Of a DNA stretch of 64,000 bases, positions 53,306-62,733 are shown piece by piece. The stretch covers positions 124,001-188,000 of the forward strand of contig NZ_JOEI01000010.1 in assembly GCF_000718095.1 (NCBI RefSeq), given 5' to 3'. The DNA is from Streptomyces scopuliridis RB72 (GTDB taxonomy: Bacteria > Actinomycetota > Actinomycetes > Streptomycetales > Streptomycetaceae). The notes under the pieces were generated by a model. The model saw only the letters and a list, made by a program, of their open reading frames with translations. It was not told the origin of the DNA and did not search any database. Positions within the stretch are counted from its first letter, which is position 1. Each line of letters begins with the position of its first letter. A program made the position numbers and the translations under genes.

Positions 53306-53352
53306 CGCGTTCGACGCGCCCGCGACGTCACGGTCCGGGCGCACTCCGCCGG

Positions 53353-53386
53353 GGCGGGTTTCCGCACCACGGCCCGGAAACCCGCC
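53353..53386 (+). terminator. Terminator of the FAD oxidoreductase gene
   Basis: GGCGGGTTTCC at 53353-53363 pairs perfectly with GGAAACCCGCC at 53376-53386 (11 bp, 12-base loop), 48 bp after the stop. Confidence 0.7.
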
Positions 53387-53452
53387 GGTCATGCCCGCGC
53401 ACACCGGTCACCGACGCCGACACGCCCATCTCCCCATGGACAGGCAGCCTTG

Positions 53453-54304
53453 ATGCAGATCCCCTTGAACGAGCTGGTCTTCGACGTCGATGTGGCGGGA
53501 CCCGAGGACGGCGAATCCGTACTCCTCCTCCACGGCTTTCCCCATAACCGGCAGTCCTGGACCGACATCGCGCCGGTCCTGCACCGGGCCGGGCTGCGCA
53601 CCATCGCCCCCGACCAGCGTGGATACTCACCGGGTGCCCGTCCGGAACCGACCGAGGCGTACGCGCTGCCGGAGCTCGCGGGCGACGCGCTGGGCATCCT
53701 GGACGCCCTCGGCATCGCGTCGGCGCACGTGGCCGGCCACGACTGGGGCGCGGTCGTCGGCTGGTACATGGCGGCGCGTACGCCGGAGCGGGTACGGAGC
53801 CTGACGGCGTCCGCGTTCCCCCATCTGGACGCCTACCAGCACGCGCTGCGCGTCGACCCGGAACAGCGCGACAACTCCGGGTACATCGAGGTGCTCAGCG
53901 CCGAGAACGCGGCCGACTCCTTCCTCGCCGACGGCGCGGCCGGGCTCGACGGCTGGTTCCGGCAGGCCGGCGAGGGCGTGCTGAGCGAGGAGCAGATCCG
54001 GCGGTACGTCCGCACGCATACCGCCCCCGGGACGCTGCGGGCCGCGCTCCAGTGGTACCGGGCGGGCACCCTGCGGGACGACAACGGTCCACTCGGGCCC
54101 GTCACCGTACCGACCACGCACATCTGGAGCGAACACGACCCCTCGGTCAGTGTCTTCGCCGCGGAGCACACCGCCGACCATGTGACGGGGGAGTACCGTT
54201 TCGTGCGGCTCCAAGGGGTCTCGCACTGGCAGCCCCAGCAGGTGCCGGAGACGATCGCCGCGGAGATCCTGCGCCGTGCGGGCCGAGGCGGGGGGCTCGT
54301 CTAG
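53453..54304 (+). CDS. Alpha/beta hydrolase, epoxide hydrolase- or dehalogenase-like
   Basis: The protein has 283 residues from ATG 53453 (a TTG directly before it would add one residue). The fold is evident in LLLHGFPHNRQSWTD (oxyanion hole), the nucleophile motif VAGHDWGAVVGWYMAAR with Asp97, and the base His near GVSHWQPQQVP. Asp in place of Ser as nucleophile places it with soluble epoxide hydrolases and haloalkane dehalogenases. It has no EHN domain, unlike the enzyme at 35258. The stop overlaps the convergent NmrA-like gene by CTAG. Confidence 0.88.
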   Translation: MQIPLNELVFDVDVAGPEDGESVLLLHGFPHNRQSWTDIAPVLHRAGLRTIAPDQRGYSPGARPEPTEAYALPELAGDALGILDALGIASAHVAGHDWGAVVGWYMAARTPERVRSLTASAFPHLDAYQHALRVDPEQRDNSGYIEVLSAENAADSFLADGAAGLDGWFRQAGEGVLSEEQIRRYVRTHTAPGTLRAALQWYRAGTLRDDNGPLGPVTVPTTHIWSEHDPSVSVFAAEHTADHVTGEYRFVRLQGVSHWQPQQVPETIAAEILRRAGRGGGLV

Positions 54305-55125
54305 GGCCTGTCTTCAAAGTAGCGCCGTCCGCCCGAAGGGCGGGCCCGGGGGCGTCCGGTGCGTGCGATCGCAAGGCGGAGGGTCGCCCCAGTACTGGAC
54401 CAGCCGAACAGTTTCGCCACAAAGCGGGCCTGCTCCTCCGGCAGGCCCTCCGCGGTGAGCCCGGCCACATAGTCCTCCTCGGAGACCGGTACGTAACGGA
54501 TCGCGCGGCCGGTCGCCTTGGCGATCGTGTCGACCGCCTCACCCATGCTCAGGGCGCGCGGGCCCGAGAGCGCGTAGGTGGTCTCCTGGTGTCCGCCGCC
54601 GGTGAGTACGGCCGCCGCGACCTCCGCGATGTCCTCCGCGTCGATGAACGGCTCCAGTCCGTCGCCGCACGGCAACCGCAGTTCCCCGGCCCGTACCGGC
54701 GCGCTCAGGGTCTCGTCCTCGGTGAAGCCCTGCATGAACCAGGTCGGCCGGAGAATCGTCCAGGCGGCGCCGGAGTCCTTGAGCGCGTTCTCCGTCGCCA
54801 GCAGCTCCGGTTCGCCGGAGTCGTCCCAGCCGCGCGCCGAGAGCAGCACCAGCCGCTCGACACCCCTCTCGACGGCGAACGGGGCGAACGCCCGCATCCG
54901 TTCGCCGGCGTTCTCATCCTGCGAGTCCACCAGATAGGCGGCGCGCGCCCCGGACACCGCGGTCTCCCAGGTGGCCTCGTCGAACCAGTCGAACCGGACC
55001 GAAGTGGAGCGCGACACCGGCCTGACGTCCTCGCCGAGCCGCCGAAGCCGCTCCACCACATGCCGGCCGGTCTTGCCGGTGCTGCCGACGACCAGGAGGG
55101 GACCATGTTCGTTAGCGCGTCTCAT
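54301..55125 (-). CDS. NmrA-like NAD(P)-binding protein
   Basis: The 274-residue protein starts at ATG 55125. The nucleotide motif GSTGKTG is at residues 14-20 (LLVVGSTGKTGRHVVERLRR), followed by VERLVLLSARG, AWTILRPTWFMQGF and EPFIDAEDIAEVAAAVL. These atypical SDR-type proteins may bind NADP to sense redox state or reduce a small molecule; the classical Tyr-x3-Lys is not visible. Its C-terminus ends in GRRYFEDRP, just opposite the hydrolase stop. It is a single gene, and the regulator gene at 55247 lies downstream on the same strand. Confidence 0.88.
   Translation of the reverse strand: MRRANEHGPLLVVGSTGKTGRHVVERLRRLGEDVRPVSRSTSVRFDWFDEATWETAVSGARAAYLVDSQDENAGERMRAFAPFAVERGVERLVLLSARGWDDSGEPELLATENALKDSGAAWTILRPTWFMQGFTEDETLSAPVRAGELRLPCGDGLEPFIDAEDIAEVAAAVLTGGGHQETTYALSGPRALSMGEAVDTIAKATGRAIRYVPVSEEDYVAGLTAEGLPEEQARFVAKLFGWSSTGATLRLAIARTGRPRARPSGGRRYFEDRP
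54329..54343 (+). terminator. Hairpin downstream of the alpha/beta hydrolase
   Basis: CCGCCC-GAA-GGGCGG is a perfect 6-bp stem, 24 bp after the hydrolase stop. It lies inside the 3' coding end of the convergent gene. Confidence 0.4.
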
Positions 55126-55246
55126 GGGGCGAGTAGACCATGAACTCTCCATGTGGATCAGAGCAGTTGGCCGAAAGGCGCCGGTGATCCGGGGCGTGTC
55201 GCGAGGGCGGGAACGGTGTGCTCGCGAATCCGCCGCGACCGCGGTC

Positions 55247-58200
55247 TCACCGGGGCACACTCCCGGGGTCCGACGCGAACCGCTCCTCTTCGTGTGCCGC
55301 GGTCTCGTGGTCCCGGGCCGCCCCGGCCGCCAGCCCGGCGCGGAACGCGTCCTCGCCCAGCGCCGCGCTGATCCGCGCGGAGATCCGTTCCACATCGCGG
55401 CGCTCGGCCGGCGGCAGCGGGGCGCCGGACCGGGTCCTGGTCTCCGCGGCGGTCCCCAGCAGCCGCGCGGCCCGCGTGTACCGTCCCGCCAGCGTATGCG
55501 CCCCGGCCAGTCCCTCCAGGGCCAGCGCGACGGCCCGGGAGTCACCCGTCACCCGGGCGGTGGTCAGACAGTCCTGGTGCAGGGAGAGTGCGGCGGCCGC
55601 GTCCCCGCGCTGCTCGGCGATGAACCCCAACTCGGCCAGAACCAGAGCGAGTCCGGTGAACGCTCCTCGGCTGCGGTTCCACTCCCGCCACGGCCGCAGA
55701 TGCTCCTCCGCGATATCCAGCCGGCCCTGACGCCGGGCGCCCAGCGCGAGTCCCAGCTCGGCGAACTGCTCCACCGGACGGTTCCCCTGGTCGACCGAGA
55801 GCCGCAGCGCCCGCCAGTGCAGTTCCTCCGCCTCCGTCAGCCGCTCCGCCAGCAGGGCGATCCGGCCCAGGCCCGACAGCTTGCGGGACACCTCCGACCA
55901 CAGCTCCAGCGACTCGGCGATCCGCAGCCCCTCACGGTGCAGCCCGGCCGCCAGCTCGTAGTCCGCGTTGATCTCCGCGAGGACGCTCAGCACCTCGGTC
56001 GCCTTGAGCTGGCCCCAGGCGTCACCGAGGGCGATGAAGTGCCCCCGGGCCTCCAGGGCGTTGCCGCGCATCGCCTCCAGATTGCCCCTGGCCATGGCCA
56101 GGGCCGCGCGGGTGCTGAGCGCGGCTGCCACTCCCCAGGTGTCGCGCAGCGCGCGGAAGTCGGTGAGGGCGCTGTTCATCCGCTCCTCACCGGCCGTCAG
56201 GGCTCCCAGGCTCCACTCGGCGAACCCGAGGAACCACTCCGCCCTGGCCCGGCCCACCGTACGCTCGGGCCGGTCCTCGTCCAGCGGGGCGTCGCCGCCC
56301 GGCCCGCTCTCGCCCAGCAGCATGCCGAGCCCCGTGTACCAGGTCTGCGCCTCGGCCCGGTCGGCCGTCGGCGCCTCTCCTTCCGCGCCGAGCGCGTTGG
56401 CCAGCGCACGGCACCCTTCACCGAGCCTGCCGCGCAGAAACCAGTACCAGGTCAGGGCGTTCGCCAGCCGCAGCGCCCACGGCGCGGAGCCGGTACGCCG
56501 TGCCTCGTCCAGGGCCCGCTGGAAGTTGGCGGATTCCGCGTCCAGGATCTGCAGCCAGTGGCGCTGGTCGCGGCCGTGCAGATGCGGCCGGGCGCGTTCG
56601 GCCAGTTCGGTGTAGTGCCGCAGATGGCGAGCGGCCAACTCCGCGGCATCGCCCAGCTCCTGGGACTTCCGCTGTGCGTAGACCGCGACGGACTCCAGCA
56701 GCCGGTAGCGCGGCACGGGCTGGCTGTCCGTCCTGATCACCAGGGACCGGTCCACCAGCCGCGCCAGAATGTCCAGCACCTCGTCGCCGGAGACCTCCGT
56801 GCTGACGCACAGGTCCTCGACGGCTTCCAGCGTGCAGCCCTCGGCGTGCACGGCGAGTCCGCGCAGAAGCGTCTGCTCCTGCGCGCTGAGTAAGCTCCAG
56901 CTCCAGTCGATGGTCGCCTGGAGCGTCCGCTGCCGCTGCGGCGCGCCCCGGTATCCACTGTTCAGAATCCGGAAACGGTCGTCGAGCCGGTCCAGCAGCT
57001 CCTGCACGCCGAGTGTCCGCAGCCGGGTGGCCGCGAGCTCCAGCGCCAACGGCAGCCCGTCCAGCCGACGGCAGATGTCCGTGACCTTGGGCGCTGTGAC
57101 CGCGTCGAGGACGAAACTCGGATCCACGGCCCTGGCCCGCGCGGTGAAAAGCTGGACGGCACTGGAGCGCCGGAGCGTGGCCGTGTCGCTGCCGGGCAGT
57201 GGCAGGCTCAGCGGCGGCACGGGCCACACCGTCTCACCCGGTATGCGAAGCCCCTCCTGACTGGTCGTCATCAAGGTGAGGTGCGGGGCGGCTTCCATCA
57301 GGGCGCTGACCAGTTCGGCCACCGCGTCGACCACATGCTCGCAGTTGTCCAGGACCAGCAGAAGCCGCCGGGAGCCCAGCGCTCCCGTCAGCCGCTGTAC
57401 GGAGCCGCCTGCGGACGAAACGATCCCCGCCGTGCCCGAGTCCTCGCGGATACCGATCACCGCCATCATGTGCTCGGCCAGCGGCCCCGGCCCCGCGGGC
57501 CCCGCTCCACCGAGCCCCGCCAGCTCCACCAGCCAGACCCCGTCGGGGAATTCGGCGTCCAGTTCCCTGGCCGTGGCGGTGGCGAGCCGGGTCTTGCCCA
57601 CCCCGCCGGGGCCGGTGAGGGTGACCAGCCGGCGCTCGCGTACCAACTGCGTCACCTCCGCCAGCGCCTCGTGCCGCCCCACCAGAGGGTTCACCCCCGC
57701 GGGCAGATTGGTGCGCGACCGGATGCCGGGGATCGTGTGCAACGCGCCCTTGGCGTCCTGGAGTTTGGGGTCCTGGCGGAGTATGGCCTGCTGGAGCTCC
57801 TCGATGGCCGGCCCGGGGGTGAGCCCCAGCTCCTCGTCGAGGCGCCTCCTCAGCTCCGCGTAGCTGTCCAGCGCCTCCGAGGAACGCCCGACCCGGTAGA
57901 GGGACCGCATCTGCACCACCCGGAGCCGCTCGCGCAGCGGATGGGAGGTCACGAGCGTGGTCAGTTCGCCGATCAGCATGCTGTGCTCGCCCAGTTCGAG
58001 ACGCGCCTCGGCATGCTCCTCCACCGCGGTGAGGTGCTCTTCCTCCAGACTGGCGATGGCGGCCTGGGCGAACGGCTCGTCCGCGAAGTCGGCGAAGGCG
58101 GGTCCCCGCCAGAGTGCGAGAGCGTCCGTCAGGACGGTGGCCTTCGCGCGCGGGTCCTCCGTCGTACGGGCGCGTGCCACCAACGTCCGGAAGCGGTCCG

Positions 58201-58510
58201 CGTCCACGGATGTCTCCGGTGCCTTGAGCGCGTAGCCGGGAGATCTGTGCGTGATCAGCTCGCGGCTGCCGGGCTCGGCCTCCTCCAGCGCGCGGCGCAA
58301 CTGCGAGACCTTCGCCTGGAGGGCCCCTACTGGGTTGGCGGGGAGAGTGGAGCCGCCCCACAGGTCCTCGACGAGCCTGTCCGCCGGCACCACCCGCCCG
58401 TTGTGAGCGAGCAGGTCGGCGAGCAGGGCCCGGACCTTCACCTCTGGTACCCGTACCAGCCTTTCCTTGGTCGCCCACACCTCCAGCGGTCCCAGCACCC
58501 CGAATTGCAT
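55247..58510 (-). CDS. AfsR-like SARP regulator with NB-ARC ATPase and TPR region
   Basis: The 1087-residue protein starts at ATG 58510. An OmpR-like DNA-binding domain spans residues 1-95 (VRALLADLLAHNGRVVPADR, LVEDLWGG) and a BTAD domain 100-245. A STAND ATPase follows with Walker A GPGGVGKTRLA at 300-310 and Walker B RRLLLVLDNCEHV near 400. From about 680 to the end there are helical, TPR-like repeats. Such proteins integrate signals, including Ser/Thr kinase input, and activate antibiotic clusters in streptomycetes. It is divergent from the FMN reductase/thioesterase genes and a likely controller of them. Confidence 0.92.
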   Translation of the reverse strand: MQFGVLGPLEVWATKERLVRVPEVKVRALLADLLAHNGRVVPADRLVEDLWGGSTLPANPVGALQAKVSQLRRALEEAEPGSRELITHRSPGYALKAPETSVDADRFRTLVARARTTEDPRAKATVLTDALALWRGPAFADFADEPFAQAAIASLEEEHLTAVEEHAEARLELGEHSMLIGELTTLVTSHPLRERLRVVQMRSLYRVGRSSEALDSYAELRRRLDEELGLTPGPAIEELQQAILRQDPKLQDAKGALHTIPGIRSRTNLPAGVNPLVGRHEALAEVTQLVRERRLVTLTGPGGVGKTRLATATARELDAEFPDGVWLVELAGLGGAGPAGPGPLAEHMMAVIGIREDSGTAGIVSSAGGSVQRLTGALGSRRLLLVLDNCEHVVDAVAELVSALMEAAPHLTLMTTSQEGLRIPGETVWPVPPLSLPLPGSDTATLRRSSAVQLFTARARAVDPSFVLDAVTAPKVTDICRRLDGLPLALELAATRLRTLGVQELLDRLDDRFRILNSGYRGAPQRQRTLQATIDWSWSLLSAQEQTLLRGLAVHAEGCTLEAVEDLCVSTEVSGDEVLDILARLVDRSLVIRTDSQPVPRYRLLESVAVYAQRKSQELGDAAELAARHLRHYTELAERARPHLHGRDQRHWLQILDAESANFQRALDEARRTGSAPWALRLANALTWYWFLRGRLGEGCRALANALGAEGEAPTADRAEAQTWYTGLGMLLGESGPGGDAPLDEDRPERTVGRARAEWFLGFAEWSLGALTAGEERMNSALTDFRALRDTWGVAAALSTRAALAMARGNLEAMRGNALEARGHFIALGDAWGQLKATEVLSVLAEINADYELAAGLHREGLRIAESLELWSEVSRKLSGLGRIALLAERLTEAEELHWRALRLSVDQGNRPVEQFAELGLALGARRQGRLDIAEEHLRPWREWNRSRGAFTGLALVLAELGFIAEQRGDAAAALSLHQDCLTTARVTGDSRAVALALEGLAGAHTLAGRYTRAARLLGTAAETRTRSGAPLPPAERRDVERISARISAALGEDAFRAGLAAGAARDHETAAHEEERFASDPGSVPR

Positions 58511-58684
58511 ATGCCCAGCGTAGCCCAGGCAGTTCGGCGGGGAATGGAATTGTCGCAGGTCACCATTGTCCCCACCGGCACCGGAGGCGGCCCGAAGCGG
58601 ACCCGAAGGAAATCCGAAGGCGCATGTCGCACAGTGATTTCCGGCAAAAGGCGGAAGCGGAGCGGCGAAGGGGATGGGGCGCGT

Positions 58685-59296
58685 ATGAGCGACATGGACC
58701 GACTGCGGCTGGTGATCATCATTGGCAGCGTCAGGAAGGGCCGGTTCGGGCCCGTCGCCGCGGAGTGGCTCGCCTCACGAGCGCGCCTGCGTGACGATTT
58801 CGACATCGATGTCATCGATCTCGCCACCGCCTGGCTGCCGGATGTGATGTCCACCGAACTGTCGGCCCGTAAACCGCAGGCGGTCCAGGATCTGGCGCCG
58901 TGGCTGGCGGCGGCGGACGCTTTCGTGGTGGTGACGCCCGAGTACAAGCAGAGCTTCCCCGCCTCCCTCAAGAGCGCCATCGACTGGTACGACGAGGAGT
59001 GGCACGCCAAGCCCGTCGGATTCCTCTCCTACGGTGGCGCGTCGAGCGGGCTGTGTGCCGTCGCCCAGCTGCGGCAGGTCTTCGCGGAGGCCCATGCCGT
59101 GACGATCCGGGAGACCGTCAGCTTCCACGACTACCAGGAGCGCTTCGACGCCCAGGGCCGGCCTTTCGACATCGAGGCCGGCCATGAGGCGGCCCGCGTG
59201 ATGTTCGACCGGCTGAGCTGGTGGGCCCGCGCGCTGCGCCAGGCACGCCAGATCGAACCGTACGAACGCGCCACCGACGTGTGCGCGGGGGCGTGA
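58685..59296 (+). CDS. NADPH-dependent FMN reductase family protein
   Basis: The 203-residue protein starts at ATG 58685. The flavodoxin-like fold is visible in LRLVIIIGSVRKGRFGPVAA (phosphate loop GSVRKGRFG), VVVTPEYKQSFPASLKSAID (flavin-binding PEY), and VGFLSYGGASSGLCAVAQLR. It would use NAD(P)H to reduce FMN, quinones or azo dyes in the cytoplasm. It sits 27 bp ahead of the thioesterase gene in the same direction, so the two probably share a transcript. In a biosynthetic setting it could feed a flavin-dependent oxygenase encoded further right. Confidence 0.9.
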   Translation: MSDMDRLRLVIIIGSVRKGRFGPVAAEWLASRARLRDDFDIDVIDLATAWLPDVMSTELSARKPQAVQDLAPWLAAADAFVVVTPEYKQSFPASLKSAIDWYDEEWHAKPVGFLSYGGASSGLCAVAQLRQVFAEAHAVTIRETVSFHDYQERFDAQGRPFDIEAGHEAARVMFDRLSWWARALRQARQIEPYERATDVCAGA

Positions 59297-59323
59297 GTCG
59301 TGGAGAGAGGAGGGAGAAGCGCC

Positions 59324-60079
59324 ATGGACAGCAAGTGGTTCCGACGTTACGGCCAGGCCGGTCCCGGTGAACCCGGCAGTCCCCGGCTGATCTGTTTCCC
59401 GCACGCGGGCGGCGCGGCCAGTGCCTACGCCGGGCTCGCGCGCCTGCTCGCACCGCACTTCGACGTCCTGGCCGTGCAGTACCCCGGCCGGCAGGATCGC
59501 AGGCGCGAGACACCGGAGCGGGGGATCGCCCCGCTGGCCGGGAGGATCGCCGCGCGACTGCTGGAAGGGGGCCCCGGACCGTATGTGCTCTTCGGGCACA
59601 GTATGGGGGCGCTCGTCGCCTACGAGACCGCTCGCGCACTCCAGAAGCGGGGCTCGGCCGGCCCCGGCCGGCTCTTCCTCTCCGGGCGCGGTGCCCCGGG
59701 GGTGACCCCGTCCCCACACGATCAACTCGACGGCGACGAGGCGATCCTGGCCGCCGTCCGGCGCCTGGGCGGCACCGACGCCGCCGTGCTGGACGATCCG
59801 GAACTGCTCGACATGGCGCTTCCCCCGCTGCGCGCCGACTACGCCGCCCTCGCCTCGTACCGCTGGGCGCCGGATCCCGTGCTGGACGTTCCGGTCACCG
59901 TCCTCGTCGGGGCCGACGACCCGGTGGTTCCGGTCGAGGCGGCGGACGGATGGCGGGAACGGACCACGCAAGAGGGCGAGATGCTCGTCTTTCCCGGCGG
60001 TCACTTCTATCTGGGTGGACAACTCGGGGAGGTGGCCGGGGTGATCGCGGACCGGGCCGGGGTCCGGGTGAGGTCCTAG
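59324..60079 (+). CDS. Type II thioesterase (GrsT/RifR-like)
   Basis: The protein has 251 residues from ATG 59324, which follows GAGGGAG. Opening RLICFPHAGGAASAYAGLAR, nucleophile Ser93 in LFGHSMGALVAYE, acid Asp198 or 199 in VLVGADDPVVP and His227 in FPGGHFYL complete the catalytic triad. The family removes stalled or wrong acyl groups from carrier proteins of polyketide and non-ribosomal peptide synthases. None is in the window, so the synthase is expected beyond the right edge. It is co-directional with the SARP gene that follows. Confidence 0.93.
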   Translation: MDSKWFRRYGQAGPGEPGSPRLICFPHAGGAASAYAGLARLLAPHFDVLAVQYPGRQDRRRETPERGIAPLAGRIAARLLEGGPGPYVLFGHSMGALVAYETARALQKRGSAGPGRLFLSGRGAPGVTPSPHDQLDGDEAILAAVRRLGGTDAAVLDDPELLDMALPPLRADYAALASYRWAPDPVLDVPVTVLVGADDPVVPVEAADGWRERTTQEGEMLVFPGGHFYLGGQLGEVAGVIADRAGVRVRS

Positions 60080-60153
60080 GGCGTGTTTCACCAGGGAACC
60101 GTCCGGCGGAGGCGGTAAGAGGCGGTCATACACCCGGGATTTGTGATCGGCGG

Positions 60154-60187
60154 ATTTTGCAACGTGGGAAATTTTGCCGGCTTGACA
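60154..60187 (+). promoter_or_regulatory. Direct repeats and -35-like box before the SARP gene
   Basis: Two ATTTTGC heptamers (60154-60160 and 60171-60177, 17 bp apart start to start) stand directly ahead of TTGACA at 60182-60187. SARPs bind heptamer repeats next to the -35 box, but usually at 11 or 22 bp spacing. Confidence 0.4.
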
Positions 60188-60273
60188 CCAGATATCGACC
60201 ACTACAGACCGGTTCGCGGCAGTACGTCTATGCGTGCATCGAATCAGCACACTTCACCCATGAGGGGACAAGC

Positions 60274-62688
60274 GTGGAGTTCAGGATTCTGGGTCCGTTA
60301 GAGGTGTCACTCAGAGGCCGGGCGGTACCGCTGGGGGGCTTCAAACAACGAGCGGCGCTGGGGCTGTTGCTGCTCCGGGTGAACCGGGTGGTGGCCACCA
60401 GCGAGATGCTGGCCGCCCTGTGGCCCGAGGAGGATCTGCCGGCGACCGCCCGGAAGATCGTGCAGAACGCCGTTTGGGGGCTGCGGGCCATCCTCGCGGA
60501 GCCGCCCGGCGTCGGCGCGGTGCCGGCGGAACGTCCCGAACTGCTCACCCAGGCACCCGGGTACATCCTGCGCGTCGATCCGGGCCGGCTCGATGCGAAT
60601 CGGTTCGAACGGCAGGTCGCCGAGGGGCGGGCCCGGCTGGTCGCGGGGGATGCGGAAGCGGCGGCGAGGCTGCTCCGTGAGGCGCTCGCCGAGTGGCGCG
60701 GACCCGCGCTGGCCGACCTCTCCGAACAGGGCGTCGCCTGGCCGGAACTGACCGCGCTCCGCCAGCTCCGGCTCGATGTCATGGAAGACCGCTTTGAGGC
60801 CGAACTGGCGTGCGGTCGTCATCAGGGTGTTCTGGGTGAGCTGGTCTCGCTCGTCGCGGCCGAACCGCTGCGGGAACGTCTGTGCCGGCAGCTGATGCTG
60901 GCCCTCTACCGCTGCGGCCGACAGGCGGAGGCCCTCAGCGTGTTCACCCGGGTGCGCCACGCCCTCGTCGAGGAGTACGGTCTCGAACCTTCGCGTGACC
61001 TCCAACTCCTCCAGCAGAGCATCCTGACCCATGATCCGTCCCTGGCCGCGCCCGTCGAGGCCGGGGCCGACCGGCTGGAGCTCGCGACCGTACGCCCGCT
61101 GCACGCCGGCCCGCCGCGAGCCGCGGAACCGGTACGGCAGGATCACGGGGCCGGCGAGGAGTGGCGGTGGCCCGAGGGCGAGCGCCGGGAGAGCCACCGC
61201 ACCGGTCCGGATCACCGTTCCGAAGGCGGGGTGCGCCGGGATGCCGGTGAAAGACCGGCGCCGGAGCGAAGAACCGGACACGAGCCCCGGCCGGACGTGC
61301 CGCCGGGCGCCGTCGGCGGCCCGGACGCGACGGGGGCAGCCGCGGGACCGGTGGCCGAGCGGCGGCAGGTCAGCGTGGTGCTGGTGCGCACCGGATTCAG
61401 CGGCGAGGCCGCCGCGCTCGCCGCCGACCGGATCGCCCTGTCGCTGCACGACGCGGTCAGCGCCTTCTCCGAGAGCGTCGAGGGTTTCGGCGGCACAGTC
61501 GTCGGCTCGCTCGGTTATGTGTCCGTCGCCCTGTTCGGGCTGAGAGAGGACCGGCCGACGGCGTCACTGGACGCGGTGGCGGCGGCGCTCGCCGTACGGG
61601 ACCGGCTCAACCGGATGCCGGGACCCACCTTCCACGCGGTCGTGATCGCCGGTGCCGCCCTCGTCCGCCATGATCCCCACGACCCGGGCGCGCCCGTCAC
61701 CGTCGTCGGCCGACTGCTCGACGACGCCCAGACCCTGCTGACCGCCGTGCCGCCCGGCGAGGTGTACGTCAGCGGGGACGCGGCCCGGGTCACGGAGGTC
61801 CGGATGCGGCACCGGCCGGTGGTCCATCTGGAGGCCGACGTGGAGGGACCGCGCCAACGCACGCCCGGGGAGCGGTATGACGCGCCGTTCGCTCCACCGG
61901 ACGATCAGGCCCCGCACGAACGCGAACTCGCCATCCTCACCGATCTGCTCGACCGCTCCCGGAGCCATGAGGCTCCGCACCTGGTGACGATCCTGGGAGA
62001 ACCGGGCGCCGGGAAGACGCGGTTCCTGGAGGAATTCGAGCACCGGGTCTCCCTGCGCTCCCCGGAGGTGCGCGTGGTGCGGGTGGGGGCCGCGGAAGCC
62101 GACGACAACGGGCCTCGACTGGCCCGTGACATCCTGGCCGCCTGCTGTGGGCTCCCGGCCGGGGCGGGCGCCGACAGCCGCTTCACCGAGGCGGTCAGAA
62201 GGCTGGCGGGCCACGGCGCCCGCGCGGAGCGTCTGCTGAAGGTCCTCCATCCGCTGATGGGCCCGGCGGCCAAGGCTCCGAGCCACGAGGAAGTCCATGA
62301 GCGCTGGATCGAGTTGGTGACACTCTCGGCACGCGAACGGCCCCTCATCCTCTGCTTCGACGATGTCCACCGGTCCCAGGACTCCGTGCTCGACTGCGTC
62401 GAGCAGCTCGTCGCCACGGCCGGGGCCGCACCGCTGTTCGTGGTCGCCTCCGCGCGGCCGGAACTGCTGGAGCGCAGGCCCTTCTGGGGGAGCGGACAGC
62501 GGCACGCCGGCACCCTGACCCTGGACCGGCTGTCGGACCGGAGAGGCGATCTCGTCTCGCGGTTTGCCGGCCGCCCGGGACCGGCGGAGGGAACGGCCTA
62601 CGCTGCCGGTCACCCGCGCCGGCGTGCGCACTGGGGCCAGGCACTCTCCGGTCATGAACCGTTCGCGGTGGGGCACGCGGAGCGATGA
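60274..62688 (+). CDS. SARP regulator with cyclase-like and ATPase domains
   Basis: The 804-residue protein starts at GTG 60274 behind GAGGGG. DNA-binding domain 1-95 (EFRILGPLEVSLRGRAVPLG) and BTAD 100-250 define a SARP. A charged linker (260-355) is followed by a region like class III cyclase domains (about 362-540; RRQVSVVLVRT, FGGTVVGSLGYVSVALFGL) in which metal-binding Asp residues appear lost. An ATPase core follows: Walker A GEPGAGKTR at 575-583 and Walker B LILCFDDVH near 695. It ends soon after the ATPase, without the TPR arm of longer relatives. It probably activates the adjoining biosynthetic genes. Confidence 0.88.
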   Translation: MEFRILGPLEVSLRGRAVPLGGFKQRAALGLLLLRVNRVVATSEMLAALWPEEDLPATARKIVQNAVWGLRAILAEPPGVGAVPAERPELLTQAPGYILRVDPGRLDANRFERQVAEGRARLVAGDAEAAARLLREALAEWRGPALADLSEQGVAWPELTALRQLRLDVMEDRFEAELACGRHQGVLGELVSLVAAEPLRERLCRQLMLALYRCGRQAEALSVFTRVRHALVEEYGLEPSRDLQLLQQSILTHDPSLAAPVEAGADRLELATVRPLHAGPPRAAEPVRQDHGAGEEWRWPEGERRESHRTGPDHRSEGGVRRDAGERPAPERRTGHEPRPDVPPGAVGGPDATGAAAGPVAERRQVSVVLVRTGFSGEAAALAADRIALSLHDAVSAFSESVEGFGGTVVGSLGYVSVALFGLREDRPTASLDAVAAALAVRDRLNRMPGPTFHAVVIAGAALVRHDPHDPGAPVTVVGRLLDDAQTLLTAVPPGEVYVSGDAARVTEVRMRHRPVVHLEADVEGPRQRTPGERYDAPFAPPDDQAPHERELAILTDLLDRSRSHEAPHLVTILGEPGAGKTRFLEEFEHRVSLRSPEVRVVRVGAAEADDNGPRLARDILAACCGLPAGAGADSRFTEAVRRLAGHGARAERLLKVLHPLMGPAAKAPSHEEVHERWIELVTLSARERPLILCFDDVHRSQDSVLDCVEQLVATAGAAPLFVVASARPELLERRPFWGSGQRHAGTLTLDRLSDRRGDLVSRFAGRPGPAEGTAYAAGHPRRRAHWGQALSGHEPFAVGHAER

Positions 62689-62733
62689 CCGCCGAATGGA
62701 GCGGCGGTGCGAGGGACTTGCTTCCCTGAAAGC

